Shown here in pieces: positions 36,273-44,711 of a stretch of DNA of 64,000 nt. The notes beneath the pieces were generated by a model. The model had not been told where the DNA came from. It did no database searches and saw only the letters and a list, made by a program, of their open reading frames with translations. Position numbers and translations under genes: made by a program. The stretch is from Acidobacteria bacterium UBA2994. Its GTDB lineage: Bacteria; Acidobacteriota; Vicinamibacteria; Vicinamibacterales; UBA8438. How positions within the stretch are numbered: position 1 is the stretch's first letter; each line of letters begins with the position of its first letter. The stretch spans positions 1 to 64,000 of the forward strand of contig DEAA01000028.1 of the NCBI GenBank assembly GCA_002346545.1, given 5' to 3'.

Positions 36273-37312
36273 CGCGTGTAGCGCACGAGCTGCCGGGGAC
36301 CGACCTCGGCTCCGAAGATGTTGCCGTTGGCGTCGACCGCCACCCCTTCGGCCGCACTCGTCCCGCCCTCTCCGACCGGGTCGGGGATGAAGTAGGTCAC
36401 CTCGCCAGTCGCGGCGCTCCCGATTCGGATCCCGCGGCGCCAGCCCGAATTGGAGCGGTCATTGGACTCCGAGTCGGTACCGTAGAGGATGTCGCCTGCT
36501 GTGATGTAAATACCGCTCAGACGGCTGAACTGGGGCCATTCCTCCTGAAAGTTGCCCTCCTGGTCGAAGATCTGGATCCGCACGTTACCGCGGTCGGCCA
36601 CGAAAAGCCGTCCCCGCGAGTCGAAGGCGAGGCCGTGCGGTGTCCGGAACTGTCCCGGCTCAGATCCGAGCCCGCCCCAGTGCATGAGGTAGTTCCCCTC
36701 CGCGTCGTACTTCACGATGCGGGCGACGGTCTCGGGCCCGGCGTTTCGACCCTGACCGCTGTGCCCGTCGGCGACGAAGATCGACCCGTCGGGGGCGGTC
36801 ACCACGTCACACGGCTCGTTCAGCAGATGGTCGGTGCCGTCACCCGCAACCCCCGCCTCGCCCAGCACCAGCAGGACCTCCCCGGTGGGGCTGAACTTGA
36901 TCACCCGGTGACCGAGACCGGCGGTTTCCGGAACGTCATCGCGCGGCCCGCGCGCATCCGTGATCCAGACGTTGCCATCGCGGTCGACATGGATACCGTG
37001 AGGGAAGAGCAGCATGCCGGCACCAAAACTGGTCACCAGGTCGCCTTCGGCATCGAACTTCAGCATTGGGTCGAGATCCGAACCCGCACAGCTGTTCTGA
37101 CCGCACCGTTCACCTACCCAGATGGAGGTGCCGTCTGGGTCGATGTCTACCGCGCTCGTGGCTCCCCAGGTTCGACCCTCCGGCAGCTCGTAGAAGCCCT
37201 GATGGGTCGTGTAAGGGTTGGGCAGATCGTTGACCGGTTGCGCCTCGACGGTGGTGGCGGCGGCCAAAAACGTTGCGGCGGCGACGAGAACGAAACGACG
37301 CGCAGAGATCAT
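36269..37312 (-). CDS. Exported NHL-repeat beta-propeller protein (PAL-like)
   Basis: 347 aa from ATG 37312, with a signal peptide (FVLVAAATFLAAATTVEAQ). NHL blades repeat the pattern L-F-P-H-G-I-H-V-D-R-D-G-N-V-W-I-T-D, then P-H-G-L-A-F-D-S-R-G-R-L-F-V-A-D-R-G-N-V-R-I. The two metal-site histidine blocks (FPHGIHV, PHGLAF) resemble peptidyl-alpha-hydroxyglycine alpha-amidating lyase, but the enzyme activity is uncertain. Two cysteines (ERCGQNSCAG) may pair. It overlaps the downstream propeller gene (ATGA), so the proteins may work together. A seven-codon longer start at 37333 is possible. Confidence 0.8.
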   Translation of the reverse strand: MISARRFVLVAAATFLAAATTVEAQPVNDLPNPYTTHQGFYELPEGRTWGATSAVDIDPDGTSIWVGERCGQNSCAGSDLDPMLKFDAEGDLVTSFGAGMLLFPHGIHVDRDGNVWITDARGPRDDVPETAGLGHRVIKFSPTGEVLLVLGEAGVAGDGTDHLLNEPCDVVTAPDGSIFVADGHSGQGRNAGPETVARIVKYDAEGNYLMHWGGLGSEPGQFRTPHGLAFDSRGRLFVADRGNVRIQIFDQEGNFQEEWPQFSRLSGIYITAGDILYGTDSESNDRSNSGWRRGIRIGSAATGEVTYFIPDPVGEGGTSAAEGVAVDANGNIFGAEVGPRQLVRYTR

Positions 37313-37641
37313 CGTGAACCTTCCTGTCTGCAAGGGCGTCCGGGTCCAGGTGAATCGACTGCAAAACTATCGTAGAGACCAAGGAGGTGCAAGCCCGCCC
37401 AGCCTGATAGGGTTTGCCCGTTACGACGACAAGCAGCCGCCGGAACTTCCTCCGCGCGCTGGGCGGCGCCCCGCCCCAGTACTGCCCCCCCCCTCACAAT
37501 CTAGCTTCTCCGACACCCAGGGGTGTCGGCCCCTGATCGCCATGAACGAACAAGTCGAGACCTTCTTGGGGCTCCTACAGAGTCAGGTAGTCACCCCAAG
37601 ACCCCACGCCGCGCTGCGGGCTCTCGATGCGAGAACCTGCT
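37313..37641. other. Gene-free stretch with one perfect inverted repeat
   Basis: 329 bases between the NHL gene start and the DUF5916-type gene stop, both on the minus strand. I see no gene. It contains a perfect 9-bp inverted repeat with 2-base centre at 37510-37529 and a C-run (37487-37496). Promoter elements for the NHL/propeller operon are expected here but none is convincing. Confidence 0.5.
37510..37529. repeat. Perfect 9-bp inverted repeat
   Basis: Arms CCGACACCC and GGGTGTCGG are separated by AG. On neither strand is there a T-run after the second arm, so a factor-independent terminator is not well supported; a dimeric-protein operator for the minus-strand NHL/propeller operon (start 37312) or a weak hairpin are alternatives. 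Confidence 0.45.
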
Positions 37642-39969
37642 CTAGAAGCGAAACAGACGGGTTGTCTTCACGACGAAGCCGCGATTGCGGAGCTCGGTCC
37701 CACGATTAGGACGGAAGGGATCGGTGTCGCGGTCCTCCGTGTACACCACGAACAGCTCGCTGCCCGGCGAGTACTCCCAGCGCAACCGGAAGTTCGTACT
37801 GAACGTGTCGGCGCTCGAGCTGTACTGCAGCAGACCGCTGAAGAACATCCGGGGCGACACCGTGTAAGTCATGCGGGTGAGCGCGAGCGTGGCGGTGAAA
37901 CTGCCCTCTGGCAGATTGATCCAGTTCACCGACACACTCGGCTCGACCGACAGCTGCGGAGTTATCTCGATCCGGCCGCGACTGACCTCGAGCGAGGTCG
38001 CTTCGCCACTCCAGAACTGGCCGGTCGTGATCGAGACCGACCCGGATACCGGCCGCTGTTGACCGAAGGCGTAGGTCGCTTCGATGTCGCGGAAGCCATA
38101 TGTGCCCACCGGGATCGTGACCTCCGGTGTAATCCGGAACGGCCGGGCGAGCACCTCGTCGCGATCGGACACCTCGACCGACACTGCGTCACTGTTCTCG
38201 AGTTGGATCTCAAGTTCGGCCTCGCGCACCCGCGTCTCGAGCTGCCCTATGTCGGCCGCTTCGATGTGTCTGAATCCGCCCGCCAGACTGACGCGCCGGA
38301 TCCAATCGATGCCGCGCGGGCGGGGACTGAAACGGGCCGAGAGCGACGACTGGCGGATGTTGCCCCGCCGCACAAAGCCCGCCTCGGGAATGAAGTTGTC
38401 CTCGACCACCAAGTGGCCCACGTCCAGCCCGTATCGGTCACCCGTGTAAGCGAACTGGCCCAGGTAACTCAGGTCGCGCCCGCGCCGTTCCGGCACGTTC
38501 GCCCGAGCCAGATACCCCACCAGGTTCACGTCGTCGAGAAACGCGAAACGACCGTCCACGCCGAAAACCTGACTGGAGCCGTCGCCGACCAGCGACTCTG
38601 ACCGATTCGTGACGATCCCGCCGATGGTGCTACGTCGCAGGATGTCCCGTTTGATCCGCAGCACACTGAAGTTGGTGCTTTCGGCCCCGGACACCGCCTC
38701 GTCATCGGTCTGGATGTTGAGCGCCCCGACGTCGAAGGCGCCCGCCTTCCCGGTGACCCGCCCTCCCGCCAGAATTGGCACCATCGAGCCGCCCTGCAGG
38801 CCGATACGCCGGCTAAAGAACATCGTCGGCGCCCCGACCCCGTTGACGGTGCTTCCGCGGGCGAAGTCAAAATTCCCCCGGGCTTCGAGAAAGAACTCGC
38901 GTTTTTCGGGAAAGAAGAGACTGAAGCGGGTCAAGTCGAGCTGCCGCTCATCCACCTCGACCTGCGCGAAATCGGTGTTCAGGGTGAAGTCGGCGGTCAG
39001 GTTCTGGGTGATGCCGTACTTGAGGTCGAGCCCCACATCACCGGCAAGGTCGTCTCGACGAGCCGGCGAGGCATCCAAATCCGTCGTGACTCCGCCGATG
39101 CCGTACGGCTTCATCTCGACATGACGACTCTGCTCTGGAAGCTCGACCCCCATCAGCGAACCGGCGGCAGAGACACGCCAGAGGCCCGCGATGACGCTGT
39201 TGCCGCGGGCGGCCGATATGGGAAGCGCCGTGAGGTAGGACGCCTCGGTCCGCCGCCGGATGATGCGACGAAGCTGTAGCCCCCAGACCTGGTCGGCAAC
39301 CGGACGGTAGCGAAGCGATTTGAACGGGATCCGGATCTCGACCGTCCAGCCGCCGTCGAACCGACCTGTGCGCGAGTCCCAGATGGTGTTCCAGTCGATG
39401 TTGACCCGCCCTCCTTCGTCGGAAATAGCGAAATCGGAGAAGCCACCGATGGGCGTGACGAGGAACGCGAGACCGTTGCGACGGTCGTAGAAGGTGTCCA
39501 GCATGACCGAGAACGAATCGTTCTGGCGGAGCGGCATCACATCGCGCCGCATCTCATTCGCGATCCACTCGCTAGGGGGCGCGTCGTCATAGCAACGAGC
39601 CGAGATGTAGACGCTGGTGTCGTCATAGAACACCCAGGCTTCGGTGCGTTGGCTGCCCAGCGCGCCTTCATCCGGAAGCTGCTGGATGAAGTCGGTGATG
39701 AACGCGACCTCGTCGTACACCGACTCGTCGAGCCGGCCGTCGAGCTGGAGCGGCGTCTCGAGGCGCGTGGCGCGCACTGTGGCGCGGCCCTCGGCATCCC
39801 GGTTCACGACCGCCGGCGCCACCGGCGCCGAGGGACCGAGTAGGGTCGTGGGTAATAAAGAAGCGGGCTGCGCGGACGCGGCCGCCCCGAACCGGAACAC
39901 GATGAGGGGTGTGGCCAGCCACACGAGCCGGGACGGACGCATGCGCTGCGGAAGAGTATAGACTTGCAT
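37642..39969 (-). CDS. Outer-membrane protein with CBM9-like and DUF5916 beta-barrel domains
   Basis: 775 aa (or 766 from the second ATG at 39942), with a signal peptide (LVWLATPLIVFRFGAAASAQ). Residues 60-270 form a carbohydrate-binding-family-9-like domain (RLETPLQLDGRLDESVYDEV, W-V-F-Y-D-D-T-S-V-Y-I-S-A-R, G-G-W-T-V-E-I-R-I-P-F-K-S-L-R-Y). The rest is alternating beta sequence with F-F-P-E-K-R-E-F-F-L-E and ends in an outer-membrane-like terminal phenylalanine (T-T-R-L-F-R-F). DUF5916 proteins of this layout are outer-membrane and often TonB-like in context, but no TonB box or plug is seen. Function unknown. It is divergent from the propeller gene at 39994. Confidence 0.82.
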   Translation of the reverse strand: MQVYTLPQRMRPSRLVWLATPLIVFRFGAAASAQPASLLPTTLLGPSAPVAPAVVNRDAEGRATVRATRLETPLQLDGRLDESVYDEVAFITDFIQQLPDEGALGSQRTEAWVFYDDTSVYISARCYDDAPPSEWIANEMRRDVMPLRQNDSFSVMLDTFYDRRNGLAFLVTPIGGFSDFAISDEGGRVNIDWNTIWDSRTGRFDGGWTVEIRIPFKSLRYRPVADQVWGLQLRRIIRRRTEASYLTALPISAARGNSVIAGLWRVSAAGSLMGVELPEQSRHVEMKPYGIGGVTTDLDASPARRDDLAGDVGLDLKYGITQNLTADFTLNTDFAQVEVDERQLDLTRFSLFFPEKREFFLEARGNFDFARGSTVNGVGAPTMFFSRRIGLQGGSMVPILAGGRVTGKAGAFDVGALNIQTDDEAVSGAESTNFSVLRIKRDILRRSTIGGIVTNRSESLVGDGSSQVFGVDGRFAFLDDVNLVGYLARANVPERRGRDLSYLGQFAYTGDRYGLDVGHLVVEDNFIPEAGFVRRGNIRQSSLSARFSPRPRGIDWIRRVSLAGGFRHIEAADIGQLETRVREAELEIQLENSDAVSVEVSDRDEVLARPFRITPEVTIPVGTYGFRDIEATYAFGQQRPVSGSVSITTGQFWSGEATSLEVSRGRIEITPQLSVEPSVSVNWINLPEGSFTATLALTRMTYTVSPRMFFSGLLQYSSSADTFSTNFRLRWEYSPGSELFVVYTEDRDTDPFRPNRGTELRNRGFVVKTTRLFRF

Positions 39970-39993
39970 GTTGGCTCAAGGGGAGGACTAGGC

Positions 39994-41358
39994 ATGAACC
40001 TGTTTTCGAGTGTCCGGCTGCGTCTAGCTGGTCTGGCGGTGGCCACGGTGACGCTACTGGCCACGCCGTTACTGGCGAACGACTGGCCGGAGTGGCGAGG
40101 CGCCGGCCGTCACGGCGTGTGGAACGAAACGGGTATCGTCGAGGGCGTGCCCGAAACGCTGAACGTGAAATGGCGCGTCCCGATCAGCTCGGGGTACTCC
40201 GGGCCGGCAGTGGCCGACGGCCGGGTCTTCATCACCGACTGGGTTGAAGATCCCGAGTCCCGCACCATGGACGGCACCGAGCGGGCGATGGCGCTCGACG
40301 AGGAGACCGGTGAGGTGCTCTGGACCCGCGAGTGGCCGACCTCCTATCGAATGCTGATGGCCTCCTACGCGATCGGTCCGCGGGCCACCCCGACCGTCGA
40401 CGGCGACCGTGTCTATGTGGTCGGCGCGGCCGGCGACCTCTACTGTCTGGAGGCCACCACTGGAGAGATTTGCTGGGAGAAGCACTACCTCGAGGACTAC
40501 GACAGCTTCATCCCGACCTGGGGCGTCGCGAGTTCACCCATCGTCGACGGCGACCACCTGATCAACGTGGTCGGTGGCGAGCCGGGCGGCCTCGTCGTGG
40601 CTTGGAACAAACACACGGGCGAAGAGGTGTGGCGCGCGCTCGACGTCGAGGGGGAGATGGGTTACGGCCAGCCAATCATCATCGAGGCTGGTGGGGCTCG
40701 TCAGCTCATCGTGTGGCACGCCGCGGCGCTAGTCTCGCTCAACCCGGAGAACGGGGAACTGTACTGGGAAGAGGAGTGGGAAGCGGGCTCCGGGATGTCG
40801 GTGGCCACTCCAGTGCACAGCGGCAACTATCTCCTCGTGACGCAGTTCTATCGCGGCTCGCTCATGATGCGACTCGACCAGGATCGGCCCGACGCGGAAC
40901 TCCTGTGGCGAGGGCAGAGCCGGAGCGAGATGCCGGAGGAAACCGACGGCCTGCATGCGCTGATCACCACGCCGCTCATCGAGGGAGACTACGTCTACGG
41001 GGTGGGCAGCTACGGCGAGCTACGTGGCCTCGATGCCACCAGCGGCGAGCGACTGTGGATGAACGACCAGATGGTGGCCCAGGCACGATGGGGCACCGCG
41101 TTCATGGTCAAGCAGGGCGACCGCTACCTAGTCAACAACGACGACGGTCTCTTAATCAGCGCACAGTTCACACCGGACGGCTACGTGGAACAGGCCCGCA
41201 CACGATTGATCGAACCGACCGGTGATGCGGGCTTCGGCGCACGCCGGTTTGGCGCGCGGATGATCAACTGGACCCATCCGGCCTATGCCAACGGCCATGT
41301 CTTCCATCGCAACGACAATGAACTTATCAAGGCGTCGTTGTCCGTCGACGACTACTAG
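39994..41358 (+). CDS. Exported PQQ-like beta-propeller protein (WPEWRG type)
   Basis: 454 aa from ATG 39994; GGGGAGGA lies 6 bases before it. The signal peptide (LAVATVTLLATPLLA) leads to N-D-W-P-E-W-R-G. PQQ-repeat blades include A-L-D-E-E-T-G-E-V-L-W-T, C-L-E-A-T-T-G-E-I-C-W, S-L-N-P-E-N-G-E-L-Y-W and G-L-D-A-T-S-G-E-R-L-W. It closely parallels the protein at 34893 and probably arose by duplication. It may be a substrate-binding or oxidoreductase-like propeller; no cofactor ligands are clear. The DUF169 gene starts on its stop codon. Confidence 0.85.
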   Translation: MNLFSSVRLRLAGLAVATVTLLATPLLANDWPEWRGAGRHGVWNETGIVEGVPETLNVKWRVPISSGYSGPAVADGRVFITDWVEDPESRTMDGTERAMALDEETGEVLWTREWPTSYRMLMASYAIGPRATPTVDGDRVYVVGAAGDLYCLEATTGEICWEKHYLEDYDSFIPTWGVASSPIVDGDHLINVVGGEPGGLVVAWNKHTGEEVWRALDVEGEMGYGQPIIIEAGGARQLIVWHAAALVSLNPENGELYWEEEWEAGSGMSVATPVHSGNYLLVTQFYRGSLMMRLDQDRPDAELLWRGQSRSEMPEETDGLHALITTPLIEGDYVYGVGSYGELRGLDATSGERLWMNDQMVAQARWGTAFMVKQGDRYLVNNDDGLLISAQFTPDGYVEQARTRLIEPTGDAGFGARRFGARMINWTHPAYANGHVFHRNDNELIKASLSVDDY

Positions 41359-42083
41359 TGTCTGGCTGGGTGAACTTCCGGTCCCTGAGTGAGCGTCTGG
41401 TCGCGACCCTGCGGCCTGTCGCTCCTCCGATCGCGATCACGTTTCACGCTGCGGAGGCTCCAGGGCCATCGCGACGCGACATTCCTTATCCGGAGCCGAA
41501 CGCACAAGGTCGGACGGGTCAAGTGCCGGCCGGGTGTGTCTTCTGGATGCAGGCGTCCATCGAAACGTTCGCCACTACCAAGGCGGACCACGCGAACTGC
41601 AGCGTGGGCAGCTACACCCATGGGTTCCTGACCCTTGAGGAAGCGGCCGCGACCGACGATGTGGGGGCCGTGCTCGACTCCGGCTGGGTCGACGAACCAG
41701 CGGTCACGGCGCTCCCGGTGGTGGCCGAGCGCCCGGGATCGGTCGTTTATGGCCCGCTGGCTGACGCCACGACCCAACCCAACGTCGTGCTCTTGCGGGT
41801 CACCGGATTCGGGCTCATGACCCTCAGTGATGCCGTGCCCGGCATGCAGTTCGAGGGCAAGCCGCAGTGCCACATCGTGGCCATGGCGAAAGAGCAGCAC
41901 GCGGTGGCCGCGAGCGTCGGCTGCGCGCTCAGCCGAGCCCGTACCGGGATGGCACCAGAGGAGCTGACCTGTGCGATTCCCGGCGCTCGACTCGACGCCG
42001 TGGTGTCCGCGCTCGAAGCCACGGTCGGTCTGAATCGAGCGATGGCCAAGTATGCCGCCGTCGACGGTCAGCGGTTCCGGTAG
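41358..42083 (+). CDS. DUF169 domain-containing protein
   Basis: 241 aa starting at GTG 41358, overlapping the propeller gene's TAG by one base, so they form one operon. Blocks match DUF169: P-P-I-A-I-T-F-H near the start, A-G-C-V-F-W-M-Q-A, H-A-N-C-S-V-G-S-Y-T-H-G, and the C-terminal S-V-G-C-A-L-S-R-A-R-T-G and E-L-T-C-A-I-P-G. The four conserved cysteines suggest metal or thiol chemistry; the function is unknown. No signal peptide is visible, so the protein is probably cytoplasmic, unlike its exported operon partner. Confidence 0.8.
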   Translation: MSGWVNFRSLSERLVATLRPVAPPIAITFHAAEAPGPSRRDIPYPEPNAQGRTGQVPAGCVFWMQASIETFATTKADHANCSVGSYTHGFLTLEEAAATDDVGAVLDSGWVDEPAVTALPVVAERPGSVVYGPLADATTQPNVVLLRVTGFGLMTLSDAVPGMQFEGKPQCHIVAMAKEQHAVAASVGCALSRARTGMAPEELTCAIPGARLDAVVSALEATVGLNRAMAKYAAVDGQRFR

Positions 42084-42088
42084 CGCTC

Positions 42089-42172
42089 CTACTCGCCGAT
42101 CACCTTGACCAGGACCCGTTTAGGTCGCCGGCTATTGAACTCGCCGTAGAAGATCTGCTCCCAGGGACCGAG
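42089..42172 (-). pseudogene. Remnant of a YjbQ/UPF0047 family gene (C-terminal end only)
   Basis: The minus strand ends with [12 protein letters not shown], then [10 protein letters not shown] and stop, which matches the last 27 residues of YjbQ-type proteins (typically L-G-T-W-Q-x-I, a D-G-P-R turn and V-x-V-K-V-I-G-E). Upstream the match is lost and no start or conserved core is present. The 315-base gap 42084-42398 otherwise holds only the start region of the next gene. A decayed fragment, not a working gene. Confidence 0.5.
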
Positions 42173-42398
42173 GTCGCGTCGGCAACGGGCGAACCGTTCC
42201 AGTCGACCATTCGTCCCTGGAGTTGGCCGGGCAGGAGGGTCGGAAGCAACACTAACCAAGTTCCGAACAACAGCGTCGACCCCCACCGCCGCACAGAAGA
42301 CATCGGGGTGGCTACTATATCCTCGCCAGGGGTGGGTTGCAGGCTGACTCCTTCGGCACTAAGATCACGGCCTGGAGTGGTTTACGAAGGGGAGCGAC

Positions 42399-43778
42399 AT
42401 GACGAAGCGCTTGATCATCATCGCCACGTTTGCACTGGCCGCGACCGGAACACCCCAGCCCGCCGCCGCGCAGGACGAGGTGACTTTCAGCAAGCACATC
42501 GCCCCGATCTTTCAGCGGAGCTGCCAGAAGTGCCACAGGCCAGACTCGCTGGCGCCGATGTCGCTGATCACCTACGAAGAAGTCCGCCCCTGGGCCCGAT
42601 CGATTAAGCAACGCACCGGCCTCCGAAACCGGATGGGTGTGATGCCGCCCTGGTACATCGAGAAAGATCTCGGCATTCAGGACTTCAAGGACGACTGGTC
42701 ACTGAGCGACGAGCAGATTCAGCTCATCGCGACCTGGGTCGACAACGGCGCACCGGAGGGGAATCCGGCCGACATGCCGACGCCTCCGCCGTTCATCGAC
42801 GTCGACGAGTGGGAAATCGGGACGCCCGACCTGGTCGTGTCGTCGCCCGAGGTCGAAGTGGCGGGCGAAGCACCGGATTGGTGGGGCATGCTGGGCGTGG
42901 TCGACGCAGGCCTGACCGAGGACCGCTACGTGGCGGCGATCGAATACAAAGAGCGAAACGACCTCAAACGCGGCGTCCGCTCGGACACCGTGGGCGGCCT
43001 GTTCGTGGTGCACCACTCTGCACTGAGCACACTCGTTCCCGGGAGCGAGCGAGAGACCACTTATACGTGGCCGGTGCACGAAGTGGGACGCAACGCCGAC
43101 GTGTTCGACGCGGAGGCAGGCGTGATGCTCCGGGCGGGGTCGCAACTGGTGTTCCCCTCGACCCATCTCCACTCGAACGGCACCGACACGAAAGTGCGGC
43201 TCGACGTCGGGTTCAAGTTCCACCCGAAGGGCTACGAACCGACAAAGGAAGTGGAGTTACTCTTCTTTGGTAACGGGCCGGACATCGACATCCGCGGAAA
43301 CGAGGACAATCAGCGGATGGACGCCTACTTTACGCTGCCCGAGAACACCAAGCTGAGCGTCTACGAGCCGCACATGCACGCGCCGGGGGTGCGGATGTGC
43401 CTGGAGGCGATCTGGGGAGACACGACCCAAACCCTCAACTGCTCGGGGTACGACCACAACTGGGTGCGGGTCTACAAATATGCGGACGACTCTGCGCCGC
43501 TGCTTCCTAAGGGCACCATCCTGCACCTGAGCGGCTACTTCAACAACACGCTTACCAATCCGAACGTGCCGGATCCGCGCAACTGGTCCGGCGCGGGCCA
43601 TCGGTCGGTAGATAACATGTTCATCAACCTGCTGCAGGCGATCTACATGGACGACGAAGAATTCGCAGCCGAGGTTGCACGCCGCGAGCGACTCGAGCGG
43701 GCCGACGGCACGGCCGACTTGGGCTGCCTGACTTGCGACACCTCGTCGCCGGAGCTCAACGCCGGCGGCGGACAGTAG
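42399..43778 (+). CDS. Exported mono-heme cytochrome c / copper-monooxygenase-like protein
   Basis: 459 aa with a signal peptide (LIIIATFALAATGTPQPAAA). One heme site C-Q-K-C-H (42-46) opens a small cytochrome c-like domain (to about 115, ending in A-T-W-V-D-N-G-A-P-E-G). A large domain follows with histidine pairs: V-V-H-H-S-A, S-T-H-L-H-S-N-G-T and Y-E-P-H-M-H-A-P-G-V-R-M. These resemble the CuH and CuM sites of ascorbate-dependent type II copper monooxygenases, including a possible methionine ligand. Function is inferred. C-L-T-C near the end may be a disulfide. The next gene follows 11 bases later. Confidence 0.75.
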   Translation: MTKRLIIIATFALAATGTPQPAAAQDEVTFSKHIAPIFQRSCQKCHRPDSLAPMSLITYEEVRPWARSIKQRTGLRNRMGVMPPWYIEKDLGIQDFKDDWSLSDEQIQLIATWVDNGAPEGNPADMPTPPPFIDVDEWEIGTPDLVVSSPEVEVAGEAPDWWGMLGVVDAGLTEDRYVAAIEYKERNDLKRGVRSDTVGGLFVVHHSALSTLVPGSERETTYTWPVHEVGRNADVFDAEAGVMLRAGSQLVFPSTHLHSNGTDTKVRLDVGFKFHPKGYEPTKEVELLFFGNGPDIDIRGNEDNQRMDAYFTLPENTKLSVYEPHMHAPGVRMCLEAIWGDTTQTLNCSGYDHNWVRVYKYADDSAPLLPKGTILHLSGYFNNTLTNPNVPDPRNWSGAGHRSVDNMFINLLQAIYMDDEEFAAEVARRERLERADGTADLGCLTCDTSSPELNAGGGQ

Positions 43779-43789
43779 GGGGTAGCCCC

Positions 43790-44698
43790 ATGAGTGGCCT
43801 CTACCCACGCGTCGGCGTAGCCGTCCTGTGTCTCGCCCTGGCGTTCGGTCTGGGATCGGTTCGAGCCTCGGACGCTCAATCCTTTGCCAGCGGACAGAAC
43901 ATAGCCCCGGCGTACGAGGGCTGGGAGCAGAACGAGGACGGCTCTTTCAACCTGGTGTTCGGTTACATGAACCGGAACTGGGAAGAGGTCATCGACGTAC
44001 CAGTCGGGCCTGACAACATCATCGAGCCGGGCGGGCCGGATCAAGGCCAGCCCACCCACTTTCTTCCGCGGCGCAACCGCTTCGTGTTCCAGGTCCGTGT
44101 ACCAGCCGATTTCGGCGACAAAGAGTTGGTCTGGACCCTGACCACGAACGGTCGGACCGAACGAGCCTACGCGACGCTGAAGCGCGACTACTTCATCGAC
44201 GATCTGGTCAAACAGGCCAATTTTGGCGCTGCCGGGGCGGCCGGAGCCACACCTGAGATGCCTGGCAACGCGCCACCGATGCTGGTGGTCGAGGGGAGCA
44301 ACACCCGGAGCGTGAGAATCGGAGAACCGCTTGACCTGGCAGCAACCGTGACCGACGACGGTGTGCCGCGCGCGCGCGGACTTGCCCCCGCCAACCCTCG
44401 TCGTCCCGGCCGGATCACGACCGACAGCGCTACCGGCCTGCGCTTCTCCTGGTTCGTCTATCGGGGCCCCGGCGAACAGGTGGCGTTCGAACCGGAGCAG
44501 ATCGCGGTCTGGGAGGATTCGCGCGTGAACCGGAACGCGCCCTGGTCGCCTGGATGGTCTACTCCAGCCCCCCCCGAGGACGGCCGCTGGACCGCACAGG
44601 CGACGTTCAGCCGGCCGGGGACCTATGTGCTGCGCGCCCAGGCGCACGATGGGGGGCTGTACACCACCGAAGACGTCACCGTCAGGGTGACGCGGTAA
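43790..44698 (+). CDS. Exported hypothetical protein with Ig-like C-terminal domain
   Basis: 302 aa from ATG 43790, with a signal peptide (VAVLCLALAFGLGSVRASDA). Residues 35-150 include F-G-Y-M-N-R-N-W-E-E and P-R-R-N-R-F-V-F-Q-V-R-V-P. The C-terminal third (about 190-302) has G-E-P-L-D-L-A-A-T-V-T-D-D-G, F-S-R-P-G-T-Y-V-L-R-A-Q-A-H-D-G, a PKD/Ig-like pattern. It starts 11 bases after the heme/copper gene, in the same orientation, so it is likely a partner or scaffold for it. I do not recognise a family name. The 5' longer frame overlaps the previous gene and is rejected. Confidence 0.65.
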   Translation: MSGLYPRVGVAVLCLALAFGLGSVRASDAQSFASGQNIAPAYEGWEQNEDGSFNLVFGYMNRNWEEVIDVPVGPDNIIEPGGPDQGQPTHFLPRRNRFVFQVRVPADFGDKELVWTLTTNGRTERAYATLKRDYFIDDLVKQANFGAAGAAGATPEMPGNAPPMLVVEGSNTRSVRIGEPLDLAATVTDDGVPRARGLAPANPRRPGRITTDSATGLRFSWFVYRGPGEQVAFEPEQIAVWEDSRVNRNAPWSPGWSTPAPPEDGRWTAQATFSRPGTYVLRAQAHDGGLYTTEDVTVRVTR

Positions 44699-44711
44699 GT
44701 TGAATGGAACG

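Noticed and set aside
36158..37375. A 405-codon + strand open frame over the NHL and propeller genes
   Set aside because: The minus-strand genes have signal peptides and clear blade repeats; the + frame is a shadow.
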